Source of the DNA: Halichondria panicea
Taxonomy: Eukaryota; Porifera; Demospongiae; Suberitida; Halichondriidae
Assembly: GCF_963675165.1 (NCBI RefSeq)
Contig: NC_087382.1
Span: 6,620,315 to 6,684,314, forward strand
Direction: 5' to 3'
DNA: 64,000 nt
Shown here: one piece after another, positions 22,800-33,489 of the stretch
Numbering within the stretch: the first letter of the stretch is position 1
How the letters are laid out: each line of letters begins with the position of its first letter
Program-made: the position numbers and the translations under genes
Notes under the pieces: model-generated
Databases searched by the model: none
What the model was told of the DNA's origin: nothing
Seen by the model: only the letters and a program-made list of their open reading frames with translations

Positions 22800-22838
22800 A
22801 GGTAAGTATTGCAGTTTACTGATTAGTAGTCAATCTCA

Positions 22839-24960
22839 TTATAAATCAGGTGACTCGATCTCATTATAATGAAAAATCTCTGTGTCTGGTATATTGTCAA
22901 GTCCATACGAGGCACTGTACACGTCTGCATCCTCAGTGTCGGAGTCAGTTCTCATAGCAGTTTTGCTCATTGTGTACTCTCTAGCTTTCCTCTTTTGTCT
23001 GTTTAATTTATTCAGGGGGTCTGGGGAGAACTTGAGGAACATCCTATGACATCTGTTCACAGTCACCTTGAGGATATCAGCCACAGAGGGTGGATGCCGG
23101 TCTGGTTATCAAAACTGACGGAGAGTGCTCTTGCTGCCCAGGTACTGGCTGCTTTCGAAAAGTTCGCACCCATGTTCGAGATTATATCTTTGAACAGCTT
23201 GTTGATGTGCTCGTTATGGAGATCACATGGGACCGTGAGTATTGACGAAGCGGCCCCAGGTCAGCTGATGAGAGAGCAACTTGAAACTGCAGCCTCAGTG
23301 CCTCAAGTGCGTACTTTGTCTTCCTTTCAGAATGGAAGTGGAGCATCATGATCTTCCACAGTCGAAGTACACGCTCACCGTCTCCTTCCTTCCAGGCGTC
23401 CACAAACAGCAGTACCAAGGAGGCGAAATGATACAACACTCGAGCATACCCGTACACATGATCTCCATTGTCTACCACAGGTTCTCCAAGCAGCGCCTCA
23501 GGGATCACTGTGAACTCCTTGACCACTTTCTCTCTTCAACAGATCCTGGTTGACCTCCTTGTCCTTAATCTCACTATCAGGACCTAGTGTGCATAATGTT
23601 CTCAGTCAGGTATGTTGTGTACTCTTCCATAGTATTCTTCCATAGTATTACCTTCAACGTCCATCTCCTTGCAGCCCGCTGTCCCTTTGAACACAATGAG
23701 CAGAGATTCATCCTTCGGCTTCTTAGCTTTCGAGCGTCCAATACGTGCGAAGATACTATTGAGACGTCTTCTTGACTGGCCTTGTACAAGATGACAAATG
23801 TAATCACATGTACATACGTGGGTGTATTTAGATAGTATGTGGACGTGTACATATGTACATAATGATGCATTTAGGTATGTGTATACATACATGTACATGT
23901 AAGTACAGTTGCTGTACGTATTACTATTATTAGTGATATCCTCAATGACACGTGTGTGTAGAACAAAATTTTTTGTTAGTGGTAGGCGGGCACTTATAGG
24001 AATACTCATATGTACAGTACTCTAAACTTACAATCATAAAGTTCATCACACAGTGCCAGTCCTCAATACACGGCTCGAGATTATCAATGCGACCTCCTGG
24101 ACTATTTGAGCACTGCACATATTTGAGCACTGCACATGACGTTTAGCACACTGCTCTCGCTCACATGTCATGTGAGGTGATCACCCCCAGTCAGTGCTGT
24201 GTGCTTGTAGTCGGACCCCAGGTATGACGCCATTGCTCTCATGATCTCACTGCTCACAATTTCGTTGTTGTGCAGCTCCGACTTTGCTGCCATCTCTTCA
24301 TTGTAGGTGTGGTGACCAGCCCCTTGATATAATCACACAGGATTCTACTCACTAACACCTCAAGGTCTCCCTGGATGACAGTGATATCTTCCTTGGTTGG
24401 TAGGAAGCTGTGTCTGTGCAGAGCGTAGGACGGGAGAAGTCAGAGACAGGAAAAGGAGGTACCTTGACAGCGAATATGCTGAACATGTGCATGCATGGTG
24501 GTCACTCCTTATGTCCCGCACACTGACCTGCTTGTCCACTTTGTCACCGACAAACTTTACAAATGCCAACCACTTGTCGGTATGGACACGCTTCAGTATC
24601 GCTTCGTAGCTGAGGGTCACATTGATGTTGGCCCAAGCTTAATAATACCTGATCAATGCTCTATTTTATACACTGTACATGCGCACACAAACACGCACAG
24701 ACCTTCTTCTGGATGTGGGTAGAAAAGAGGGCACACGAGAGATAGGATTGAATCCCACACACACACATCACCCTGTTACGCTCTGATGGCCACTGCTGTA
24801 AACAGTCCTGGGAACTGCCGATCTCCTTCTTGTTCCTCTTGGACGAGTTGGTGACAAGCACAACGTAGAATCTCCTAGAGAGTAGGAGCCTTGGTCTCAA
24901 GCTCGGAGATTGCTTGTGTCCACGCGAACCTCTCAGCCTGCTCAAGGGTCATGGACCGAA
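22839..24960 (-). pseudogene. DUF6589-domain gene, multi-exon, probably transposon-encoded
   Basis: Minus-strand pieces in order: EQAERFAWTQAISELETKAP (about 24945), a segment with SERNRVMC and GIQSYLSCALFST (24780-24710), EAILKRVHTDKWLAFVKFVG then DKVDKQVSVRDIRSDHH (24610-24500), CIEDWHCVMNFMIVSLEY (24080-24020), EGNTMEEYTTYLTENIMHTR (23650-23585), YHFASLVLLFVDAWKEGDGE then RVLRLWKIMMLHFHSERKTK and YALEALRLQFQ (23440-23270), and TVNRCHRMFLKFSPDPLNKL to a stop at 22839. The VGDxVDK, VRDIRSDHH and DAWKEGDGERV stretches are characteristic of DUF6589 proteins. The function is unproven; the domain is usually found in transposon-like contexts. Frameshifts, and small duplications at 23623 and 24104, indicate decay. 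It faces the helicase tail to tail inside the 44-bp inverted repeats. Confidence 0.75.
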
Positions 24961-25846
24961 ACAGTGACACTGGCTGGGTGCACAACACACTAACACTCAT
25001 CATTTATGATCCTTGATACCCGAGCCACAATATCATTACTGAGACAAGGAGTAGAGACCTGCAAATGGATTGAAGATTTCCCCCAGCAAGTGCCTTTGCG
25101 ATCTTTTCCAGGTCAGGACTCAGGACTAACGACTACTGTACACTTACTTGGTGAGCACACTGAGATCTGTAAGTGTGCGTTTGACTCATGATTATTACCG
25201 TACACCTTGTTTGTCAGTAGCAGTGCTGGCACTCGTAGTCTGTAGTGTGCACTCAATTCCAGCTATAATTATAGGATAATTATACTCTGCAGGTATAGAG
25301 CAGTCTCAATAGAAGTTGCTTGAGTAACGTTGCTCCGATCCCTCAGCGGCACATCTCGTTTGCAGACTAACATATTACAGTAATTTTAGAAACTCGTAAT
25401 TTTTATCTTACTCTTGTCCTAGACGGGGAAACAGAGTCGCCTTCCAGCGGATCCAGCGGATCCAACGGGCTGATGGTCTTGCTACGTGTGTGTGTGGAGA
25501 CCCCACTAGTGTCTTTGAACTTGTTGGGCTGCCAGTGACAGGCCTGGGTAGAAGTGCCCTTCTCTTCTCATAGCTAGCCTTGGCTAGAACTCTAAATGAC
25601 TCTGCTGACAGAAACTTTCTGTTGCAAGGCCTGCAAATATGGTGGGAGAGACGGAGTTATTGGAACCTCTGTGATTTTGCTGAGCCTCTCTGCAAGATCT
25701 GAGGAAGGGCATCCTTTGGGGAACACTGCAATGTAATGAGAGAAACTGCAGCAAGTCCTGCAGGATAAGCCTAAGGATTCTACGGTAGCCATCTCTCAGT
25801 TGTTTAACCACTGTATTTTTCCTACGAACCATGCGGTATAACAACA

Positions 25847-26689
25847 CAGTGGCGGATCCAGAGGAGGGTCCCCCCTTTTGAAGTTAACTTTAGAAGACAC
25901 CAGCTAGCTATTTATCAGTTTTTGTAGCTATTGTAATTTGATTCAATGATTGTACCTGTTGTTTTGATGCATCAACTGCTGCCAAAGGAGTGTTCAGGTT
26001 AGCTAGCCTAGGCTAGCTACAGTGGTTTGCAGAACAGCAGTAGGCGGTGGCTCTTAAGTGTTTTGTGGTTTTGTGGTTGTAAGCATACAGTAGTATTCAC
26101 TATTACAGTCATGCCCATCAATTCAGGCCGCTTTTTCACTAAATTCAAAATAGTGGGAAATTTGAAATTGAGCTACTCTTCAGTGCTGCTTATAAGGAAG
26201 ATGCCTTTGGCGAGGCCTAGCTGCATCTGAGGACTTTCTTGGCCAAATTGCACTTGCTGTGTACGTGTAAGAACAGTGTTAGAAGGGTACACATCTGAAC
26301 GTTGCCAAAAAATTAATGTTGTAGTTGAAATTAGCCATTGTTAGTGATGATAGTTGAACTTTAAGATAGCCACTTGACTACTGTGTGACTCTCTCTCAGT
26401 CTGTGCAGTCTAGCTAGCTAGAGCATGTATTAAACAGTGCACGAGCTACATGTGCTTGCTCAAATGGGCCAGAAGCCCATGCCAGCCTGCTAGTAATCTC
26501 AGACCACAAAACCACAAAACACTTAAGAGCCACCGCCTATGCTCTATGAGTATGACAACTGTTCTGCAGTAGTTGACTCTATGCAAGTCTATTATGGGAC
26601 TTCCCCTGGCTGAGTATGGGATTTTCGCGCACAGCGCGAGCTGGTTAGTTTGGAACCCCCCCCTTTCACTTTTCCTGGATCCGCCACTG
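25847..26689. mobile_element. Non-autonomous DNA transposon (CAGTGGCGGATCCAG ends)
   Basis: CAGTGGCGGATCCAG at 25847 and its reverse complement ending at 26689 bound 843 bp with no coding capacity. CAACA flanks both sides (25842-25846 and 26690-26694), a likely 5-bp target duplication, though the local AC-rich sequence weakens this. The terminal motif is hAT-like, but hAT elements normally give 8 bp. It lies inside the RecQ/DUF6589 unit close to its right end. Confidence 0.7.
26041..26539. repeat. 37-bp inverted repeat inside the MITE
   Basis: 26041-26077 (TAGGCGGTGGCTCTTAAGTG and on) and 26503-26539 are perfect inverted copies with about 425 bp between. They may be a second, earlier or nested, element. 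Confidence 0.8.
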
Positions 26690-26774
26690 CAACAATAAAT
26701 TTCGCGCATGTGCACTAACACCCCTGCAATGAACACCAGGCCGTATTTTAATCGGCGTGGATTCGAGGTTAGTG

Positions 26775-27990
26775 CCAAAGTTTTCCAGCAGGATTATTAA
26801 GAGTTACATGCAGGGCCAACCCATGTAAGTTGAGATTGCGTGTATTAACTGTGTCCCTATAGATACAAGTCACGTCATCCAGCTATACATCTCAATTCTT
26901 CAATTCTATCGACCATGATTGTTGCTAAATTGATTAATGGCGGCAAGCTAACGAAACGTTACAGTGTGCAAGTGTGCAATTAATTTACTGCGTATGCGCA
27001 ACCGAGGCGTGATTCTCGTTACAGTTAACTCTACTATTGACAAACACATGAACAGATTGCCTGCCATAAACGCATCGCCAAGCTTTCTTGACTTTTTAGC
27101 CATTACTGCACCACCATCTTTTTTAATCTTTGTTTCATAACGGCTGTTATTGACCTTTAGCCGACTATAGTCGGCATGGCTACTCATTGTGCACGCTGTG
27201 TTGGAGCTATGCCACGCTGCAGGTACCAGCACATGCGCATTGAGCTGCTCTTCCACATATGGTATTTTTAATATTTTAATTGATTGCGAGCCAGATGCAA
27301 AGACAAAAGAGAAGAAACTGAAGAAAACTGCTGGCAGAGCTAGTATGTTTATACATTATCCATAGTAAATGTATGGTTTACATCATTTACCTAATATTTA
27401 TTTGAGGCACTATTTTACATGTATTTAGCTGGGAATTTAAAGGCATGAAACTGGAGCTAGGAAGTAGCCATGGTTGCTTGAGAGTGATATGCCTTAGGCA
27501 TAGCTGTTTAGTTTTTAATATTAACATAAAAGTGTGAAAAGAAGAATTCGTAAGTACATTTGTTTGGGGGGGAGTTGCTGGTTAACAATACATTGTACAG
27601 CACTATTATATAGGTCTACATATTGCTACCTGCTAATTCAAACTTACCCGTAAATTGCCAAGACAACATGCCAATGACAGAGGGCCTTACGATTGGTCGT
27701 GCAAAAGCCCCTGATGACGGAAATACACCACTACCTAAATGTCGTTAGACTGACAAAAATTATGTTGTAATCATAACGTTAAGAAATAAGTATGCAGTAT
27801 GCAGTCGAGCTGTGCCTAGTATCGAGCTGTGCCTAGTACTATAGTTTTTTTGTGAGTGTAGTTTTTTTAGGTTTTAATAGGATGTGTAATTCTAGTATCA
27901 TTCTGATGTACAGCAACCAAAGAAACTAGTTCAGATCTATGTATGTAGTAGCCAGAGAAAGCTAGCTAGCTAGCCCCAATTAAATTAACT
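26775..27990. other. No recognised gene
   Basis: No supported coding region. The segment 27146-27220 (CTTTAGCCGACTATAGTCGG then TGTTGGAGCTATGCC) is a diverged inverted relative of the right end of the piggyBac-like MITE at 29283-29346. A 17-bp tandem duplication lies at 27805/27822. Confidence 0.4.
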
Positions 27991-28004
27991 TCCTGTCTAT
28001 TTCC

Positions 28005-28232
28005 GGTGCAACACGCATGGGCAACACGCGTGAAATCCGACTAAACCTTCAAGTTTTGTCTCCAGTTCATCTTGCTTTATTTTCATTGTGTCCTGTAGTG
28101 CTTTCATGCTTTTTTGTTCTTCAATTAACTGTTTCAGCATTCCTTGTTGGTTTTGGAGCAGGTACCTTGACAAGGGCGGCTTTGATGACTCGTTCGACTT
28201 GGTAATGTGTAAGGGCTTGAGACCGAGCATTT
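28005..28232 (-). CDS. Unrecognised coiled-coil fragment
   Basis: A 77-codon minus-strand frame contains LLQNQQGMLKQLIEEQKSMK followed by ALQDTMKIKQDELETKLEGL, a clear heptad-type helix rich in Gln, Lys and Glu. Upstream frames on the same strand (28331-28120) overlap it, so frames cannot be joined with confidence. No domain is recognised. It may be a transposon accessory protein or an exon of a host gene. The coiled coil is the only supported property. Confidence 0.25.
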
Positions 28233-28339
28233 GGTGAAGAAAGTTGTGTGTAAGGTCTCCTTGACTCCATAAAATGAGAACACTTCCATCTCTTCTGCAC
28301 TGAGCCGTAGAGGTGATGTCTCATGTCTCATGATGTCTC

Positions 28340-29035
28340 ATTGTGATCTTGGTCAAGAAGAGCCGGCATATAATAGCACAGGTACGGGTAAGGGTACAAT
28401 TAAGTTAGAGATCCACCGCTAACATTAGAGTTACTCATATCAAATAACGGCCTTTTTGCATGTGGTTGGAACACTCCTACCACGCTTAACGGTCGTCAAG
28501 CGTGGGGTGGGCTCCTCCCCTAGCTAACTCATGTCAAAACTGGCTTAATTCAATTAGAATGAAACACAAGATGGATCTAAGTAAGACACTCTACTTAGAC
28601 ACAGGCTATGATGAACCAAATAAGAAGTGGTGAAAATAAGACCCTCAGACAAGCTTTTCTAGGCCATGACAAAGTATTAATTGTCTTAGACTATTTTAGT
28701 CAGTATTAATTAACAGATCTTATAGCTGACACGAAAGAGATGGGAGAAGATATTGATTTTGATGAAGTGCAACATAATGGAATGGTATGTTGTAATAATG
28801 TATATGTACGTACGTGTACCCAAGTTACATAGTCTTATGATAATAATATTGTTCAGATCATTCCTGACGACTTGGATACTGACCTCAAACATACGGTAAT
28901 TGTAAATAATTATAATTATTAAGTGTGTGCAAAATCATAATAATCTTATAAAGAATCAGCTCTTCCTGTTCATGTTCCAGTCCCTATTTTGTTGTTCTGA
29001 TACTGCTATTGGAGTTCCTCTTGGTGTATTTGGTG
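28340..29035. other. AT-rich, no gene seen
   Basis: No coding signal. A small palindrome CCACGCTT/AAGCGTGG lies at about 28479-28506. Confidence 0.4.
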
Positions 29036-29038
29036 TAT

Positions 29039-29346
29039 CCTTTCCCGGCTTTATTGAACAATGCATTTTAATCACTTGGAAATAGCACTTGCAACTATTT
29101 CCTACAGGTAGCCCAGGGGTACCATGACTGACATCATCTGTCACTGTCCATCGTTATTCTCACTGTTGTACCTGTTGTACCATGAAGATCTTGTAGCCAT
29201 TATCAAACTGTCACTTTTCTTTGGATAGTACTGCACAAAGTGTACCAAGATAAAGATACCACGTGAAAGTACCTACAGTGTGCGCATAGCTCCAACACAT
29301 CACTACCGCTGCCGTCATATGACGGCTAAAGCCGGGAAAGGGTTAA
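29039..29346. mobile_element. piggyBac-like MITE
   Basis: CCTTTCCCGGCTTT at 29039 and AAAGCCGGGAAAGGGTTAA ending at 29346 are inverted ends about 280 bp apart. The right side shows TTAA with CCCTTT, the piggyBac pattern; the left TTAA is lost. No transposase is encoded. Confidence 0.6.
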
Positions 29347-29519
29347 GTGCAAGCAGTTAGAACTATTTTCAGCAAAGTTGTATCACGTAATCGCAATAAT
29401 TTAATGTGTCTTTAATTTGACAGTCACACTAATAACATTGTGTATTATACATGATTATACATTATACATGATTATATACAACGTGGATCAAAACATGTAG
29501 TGCGATCATTGCTTGCTGA

Positions 29520-29860
29520 GGAAGGCAGAGTTGTGTGTGTGTGTGTGTACTCTGAGCTTTGACCGGCGACCTGTCACTGGGTCTTGTAGGCAGTTGTGTG
29601 TGTGTGTGTACTCTGACCGGCGACCTGTCACTGGGTCTTGTAGGCAGAGTTGTGTGTGTGTGTGTGTGTGTACTCTGACCGGCGACCTGTCACTGGGTCT
29701 AGAGTTGTGTGTACTCTGACCGGCGACCTGTCACTGGGTCTTGTAGGCAGAGTTGTGTGTGTGTGTGTACTCTGATCGGCGACCTGTTACTGGGTCTTGT
29801 AGGCGGAGTTGTGTGTGTGTGTGTGTGTGTGTACTCTGACTGGTGTAGGCAGAGTTGTAT
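29520..29860. repeat. Minisatellite with (TG)n, ~60-bp unit
   Basis: Six copies of GTTG(TG)nTACTCTGACCGGCGACCTGTCACTGGGTCTTGTAGGCAGA with variable (TG)n. One inverted, isolated copy lies at 30118-30180. Confidence 0.9.
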
Positions 29861-30117
29861 GTATGTACTATTAGCATTATTATACACGTCATGTGTATTC
29901 ATGTGTGTATATGCCTAGTATATGCTTGTCTCTTTATTTATTCAGGAAATATCGTCTAAGAAATCAATTGAGCATATCCGTATGAAAAGGAACAGATACC
30001 GATAAAAAAAAAATTTAAATACAGAGACGGACCCAATAGTTTCACTCCCTCTACATCGTTCCTGGTGAAGACGATCGTCAGTCTGGTATTGGTTCACATA
30101 GCTCAGAACCTTTGCCA

Positions 30118-30182
30118 GGAGTCTCTCAAGACCCAGTGACAGGTCGCCGGTCAGAGCACACACACACATACAACTCTGCCGA
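30118..30182. repeat. Inverted single copy of the 29520 minisatellite unit
   Basis: CAAGACCCAGTGACAGGTCG then CCGGTCAGAG and (CA)n is the reverse complement of the repeat unit at 29520-29860. Confidence 0.85.
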
Positions 30183-30189
30183 GTACACA

Positions 30190-31240
30190 CACATAAGTAG
30201 AACTATTTACAGTCATCTATCTCCACTAGAAGATGAGTTGCAGACAATTGCTGAGGAGGAGTTGACCTGTTGGTTGGTAGTTTCACAACAATGAACTTAG
30301 TTAATCTAGTTGTAGTACAAGATAGTACATTCCTGCAGTTGGTTGCTGGCAGCATTCCTTTGGGAAGGGGGAATACTAAAATAATATGTAAACAATTTGA
30401 CCATACAGGGTTTGTGCTTGAGCGGGTACAAGTAGTGATCAGCATGTACAGTATGTCCAGTAAAAAAGCGCTCCTCTGAACAGATGTGTTTTGCAGAACT
30501 AGTAACTAGCAGCATTGAAAAAGGCGGTACAGTTGATAGGTACCTTAAGGTGACATATTTTCACAGGTAGATTTGTTTGCGTTTTTACAGTTTTGTACAT
30601 TTTGCGGTATAATATTTTGCGAAATGTCGATCTGGATACATTAAACAAGAGGGCGGCCAATTATTTGCGAGTATTAATTTTTGCGATTTTACTCTCATTC
30701 GCAGAAATAGCAGAAATTAATACACGCGAAACTTAGAACTATTTGAAAAGTTACATTATTTTGTTGACATGTTGTGATTATGATGTAGATATCAATAGAC
30801 AATGTAGGCATCAATTCTCAGGGTTCTTCCGACGGTACAAAATGTTACATCTTAGTCGCTCGACACCATTCGTGATGTTGCTGTACGAGCGCTTCAAGTT
30901 GTTGAAGTACGCCTAGTCAGCCAGTTAACCACATGCTTCTCTAGCATGTGCATTTTGGGAAAATGCTCCCGGTAAAATGTCATGAACATAGTGATGTGAT
31001 GTGATCTTGCTCTGGTTATACAGCGTGTCACAGTTGTGGAATAGAGTGAATACAACAGAAAACTTGCTCTTTGCCGGGATTGAAAGGCTGTAATTGCTTG
31101 CTGCCAATACAACGGCATTACAGAGATGCACCGTGTTCTCAGGCTGTAAAAACGAAGTAAGCATGTTCAGTCGTACCCTGAGAGTTAGGTGGACGTGATT
31201 TCCAACAAATGTCATCTAAGAATTTAACGACTGGACCATC
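30190..31240. other. No recognised gene
   Basis: No supported gene. The segment 30560-30745 repeats TTTGCG and TTGCGA phrases in both orientations and may be an old MITE. Confidence 0.35.
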
Positions 31241-31242
31241 AT

Positions 31243-31817
31243 CTGCGCACTTAAGGCCCGGGTCCAGATTTCAATACCAAAATTTACACTACGTTGAAGC
31301 TCAATGTTTTCTTTTTCTCAATTATGCTAATTTAGTCCCATAAATGATGATGACGACGTCATGCCACTCTCAGAAAGAGAAGTGCAAATACGGCGTTTAA
31401 GATGCCAAAATCAAGCTTCAAAAACAAGGCTAGATGAACATCTCATAGTATCCTTGATGGGAAGAGTAGGAGTTATTGTATGAGATACACAAAATAGCCT
31501 ACCTCTAGAGTGGCTGTCAGAGCTAAAGAAGCTAGCATAGCTAAGGAAGTTTTGGGCATTTTTTCTTCCCATCAAGGAAACATAATCATAACAACATACT
31601 CTATCTTTTGAGGGCTACTCTTACCTTGTTTAAGTCCGCTGCCAAAGATAATCTATAATAGTTCTAGCAGCTAGCTAAATGACGTCACATGCAATGAATA
31701 ACATTAATAAACATTATGAATCTCATTAACACTACATGATCTACATGATCTACATAAAATGTTGGCAATGAATAAAATTAATCTTATCAGTGCCTGACCC
31801 AGGCCTTAACTGCGCAG
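31243..31817. mobile_element. MITE with TTAAGGCC ends
   Basis: CTGCGCACTTAAGGCCCGGG (31243) and its near reverse complement ending CTGCGCAG (31817) bound about 575 bp without genes. TTAA is at the same place in both ends, so the true element may begin at TTAA. A similar TTAAGGCCCGG occurs near 56973. Confidence 0.55.
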
Positions 31818-31965
31818 AGTCCTCTCTCTTGAACTCAGACTTTGAGATGGCAGTTTGGTCCACTCCGTATCCTAAATCATTAAAGTAGTTGTTTTATAGT
31901 GTATAGTGTTGGCTTTCTCTTCAAGTTCTGCCACCAGGTGATCAATTTCTCTAAATCGATCATTA

Positions 31966-32182
31966 CAGTATTATCCGGACACCTTGGTTCCAGCTGGATA
32001 AGTGATAGATAAACCACTCCTTGATCCACCCACTTTATTGATAAACAACAGTGCCACATGGTCGATAAGCAGGCATGTCTCCATGGTAACAGCTGCAACG
32101 CGCATGCGCGTTTGAGGGACACGCCCATTTTTATTTTTTGATCTGATAACAAATGGAGGGCCGGATAATTGAGGTTCTACTG
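31966..32182. mobile_element. pogo/Tc1-type MITE, 217 bp
   Basis: The left end is CAGTATTATCCGGACACC; the right end read on minus is CAGTAGAACCTCAATTATCC then GGCCCTCC. TA flanks both sides (31964-31965 and 32183-32184). The ends match pogo-type elements; the left end lost about 9 bases. Confidence 0.8.
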
Positions 32183-32189
32183 TACACAA

Positions 32190-33130
32190 GCAATCGTACA
32201 CAAGCATCGTACACAAGCAATCATAATACATAAAATCATAGATAAACGAGATTGGAAACGCATTACAAACGCATTACAATCTGAACGTGTGACCGCTAGT
32301 TACGCTCCAGTATCTAAGGACTGGTTGAGCTCTGCCCACTTTTCTCTGCAGCCAACGTATTCAGGTATGCACTGGGCTTCTAGCATCCATATGTCAGAGG
32401 GCGACACAAAGAGATCCGAGCAGTAAATGTTCCTACGGAACCACGAGTAGGTGGTAAGTATCGAAAAAACTACGCTTGATTTCTTTATAAAGGGAAGGCT
32501 AGCTACGGCTGGCTTAACAATTTTCAACATTTCTCTTCGTGTATATAGTTCAAGATTTCTCGGTCTACCCAGTCTAAATTTTGACGACAAAAGTAAGTTG
32601 CAGCTCTAAGCTGGTAATGCCTGTACCGCAAAACAATAGACACCCACGCAATTACAGGTTTTTCGAGCGGGGACATTGAAAACATAGATGCATACGAAAG
32701 AGAGCTTTTTCTATGAGATGGGAAGTAAGAAGAATAAGGAAAACAAAATCAAAAATAGTTACAGGCATGTGTATGTGAAGAGGTGGCCAGCAAAGGCGAA
32801 GAGGATTCATACCTCAGTATACTGACAGGCTGACACAACACTCGAGTATCTCCATTTCTTTGTTCTTTGTGTGGAGAGAGTAGAGAGTAGAGATGGACTG
32901 GCTATCTTGAAGGCCGAATGTGACAATTGCAAAATGTACTTCAACCTGGACACATCAAAGAAAGTTAAGGGTCCTCGAGCCGTTTACAAACACTGGGCAA
33001 AAAGTTAAATTTCTCACTACAGGATTTATGCCAATATATTGTAGGATATGTCACTTGTCATTGACGCACCATGCTAACAAGACATATGGAATTTCATGTC
33101 ATATTTTCTGCTAGAGGATAGAGCTAAATC
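32190..33130. other. No recognised gene
   Basis: Short open frames only (up to 96 codons, 32300-32590 minus), with no motif. Nothing further supported. Confidence 0.35.
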
Positions 33131-33134
33131 CCAT

Positions 33135-33330
33135 GTACCGGATAGTTAAAGACCATTTGAACTAGCCAATTTGGTGTAGGAATCATATAATTATAAGTGT
33201 AGGAATCATATAAGACACATCAATAATCCTTAGCATTAACAGTCACATTTCCTTCAAACTTTCATGACCAAAACGTATGTACTGGATAGTTAAAGAACAT
33301 ATGAACTAGCTGTCATGTAGTCAATTTGGT
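33135..33330. repeat. Degenerate direct repeats
   Basis: GTACYGGATAGTTAAAGAMCA, GAACTAGC and CAATTTGGTGTARGAAT occur twice, about 140 bp apart. They lie just outside the minus-strand accessory gene of the CACTA-like relic and could be its subterminal repeats. Confidence 0.5.
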
Positions 33331-33489
33331 GTAAGAATAATAATAATTCAAATTAACCATAAATGTCATGTTTCATAAATAAATTATTAACACAATACCA
33401 ACAAGCCCAACAAGCACAAAGGAAACAGAATGATAATTAGGCATCGATCAGTTTTAGCACAACGATTAATGATATTCGCATAACTATAA

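Larger units (their letters stand above)
20420..26768. mobile_element. 6.3-kb unit with 44-bp terminal inverted repeats, RecQ-like helicase and DUF6589
   Basis: Positions 20420-20463 and 26725-26768 are perfect 44-bp inverted copies, starting CCTCGAATCCACGCCGATTA. ACATGCGC follows both inside. Between them lie a RecQ-like helicase relic on plus (20590-22799) and a DUF6589 gene on minus (22839-24960), convergent. Nested insertions (21975-22622 and 25847-26689) come later. No clean target duplication is seen (GGCG versus TTAG outside). A transposon bringing its own helicase fits, from memory, the Academ superfamily, but I could not verify that assignment. Confidence 0.65.

Noticed and set aside
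22839-24960. DUF6589 gene as a host gene
   Set aside because: It lies inside a pair of perfect 44-bp inverted repeats with a RecQ-like relic and is decayed, so an element origin is the better reading.
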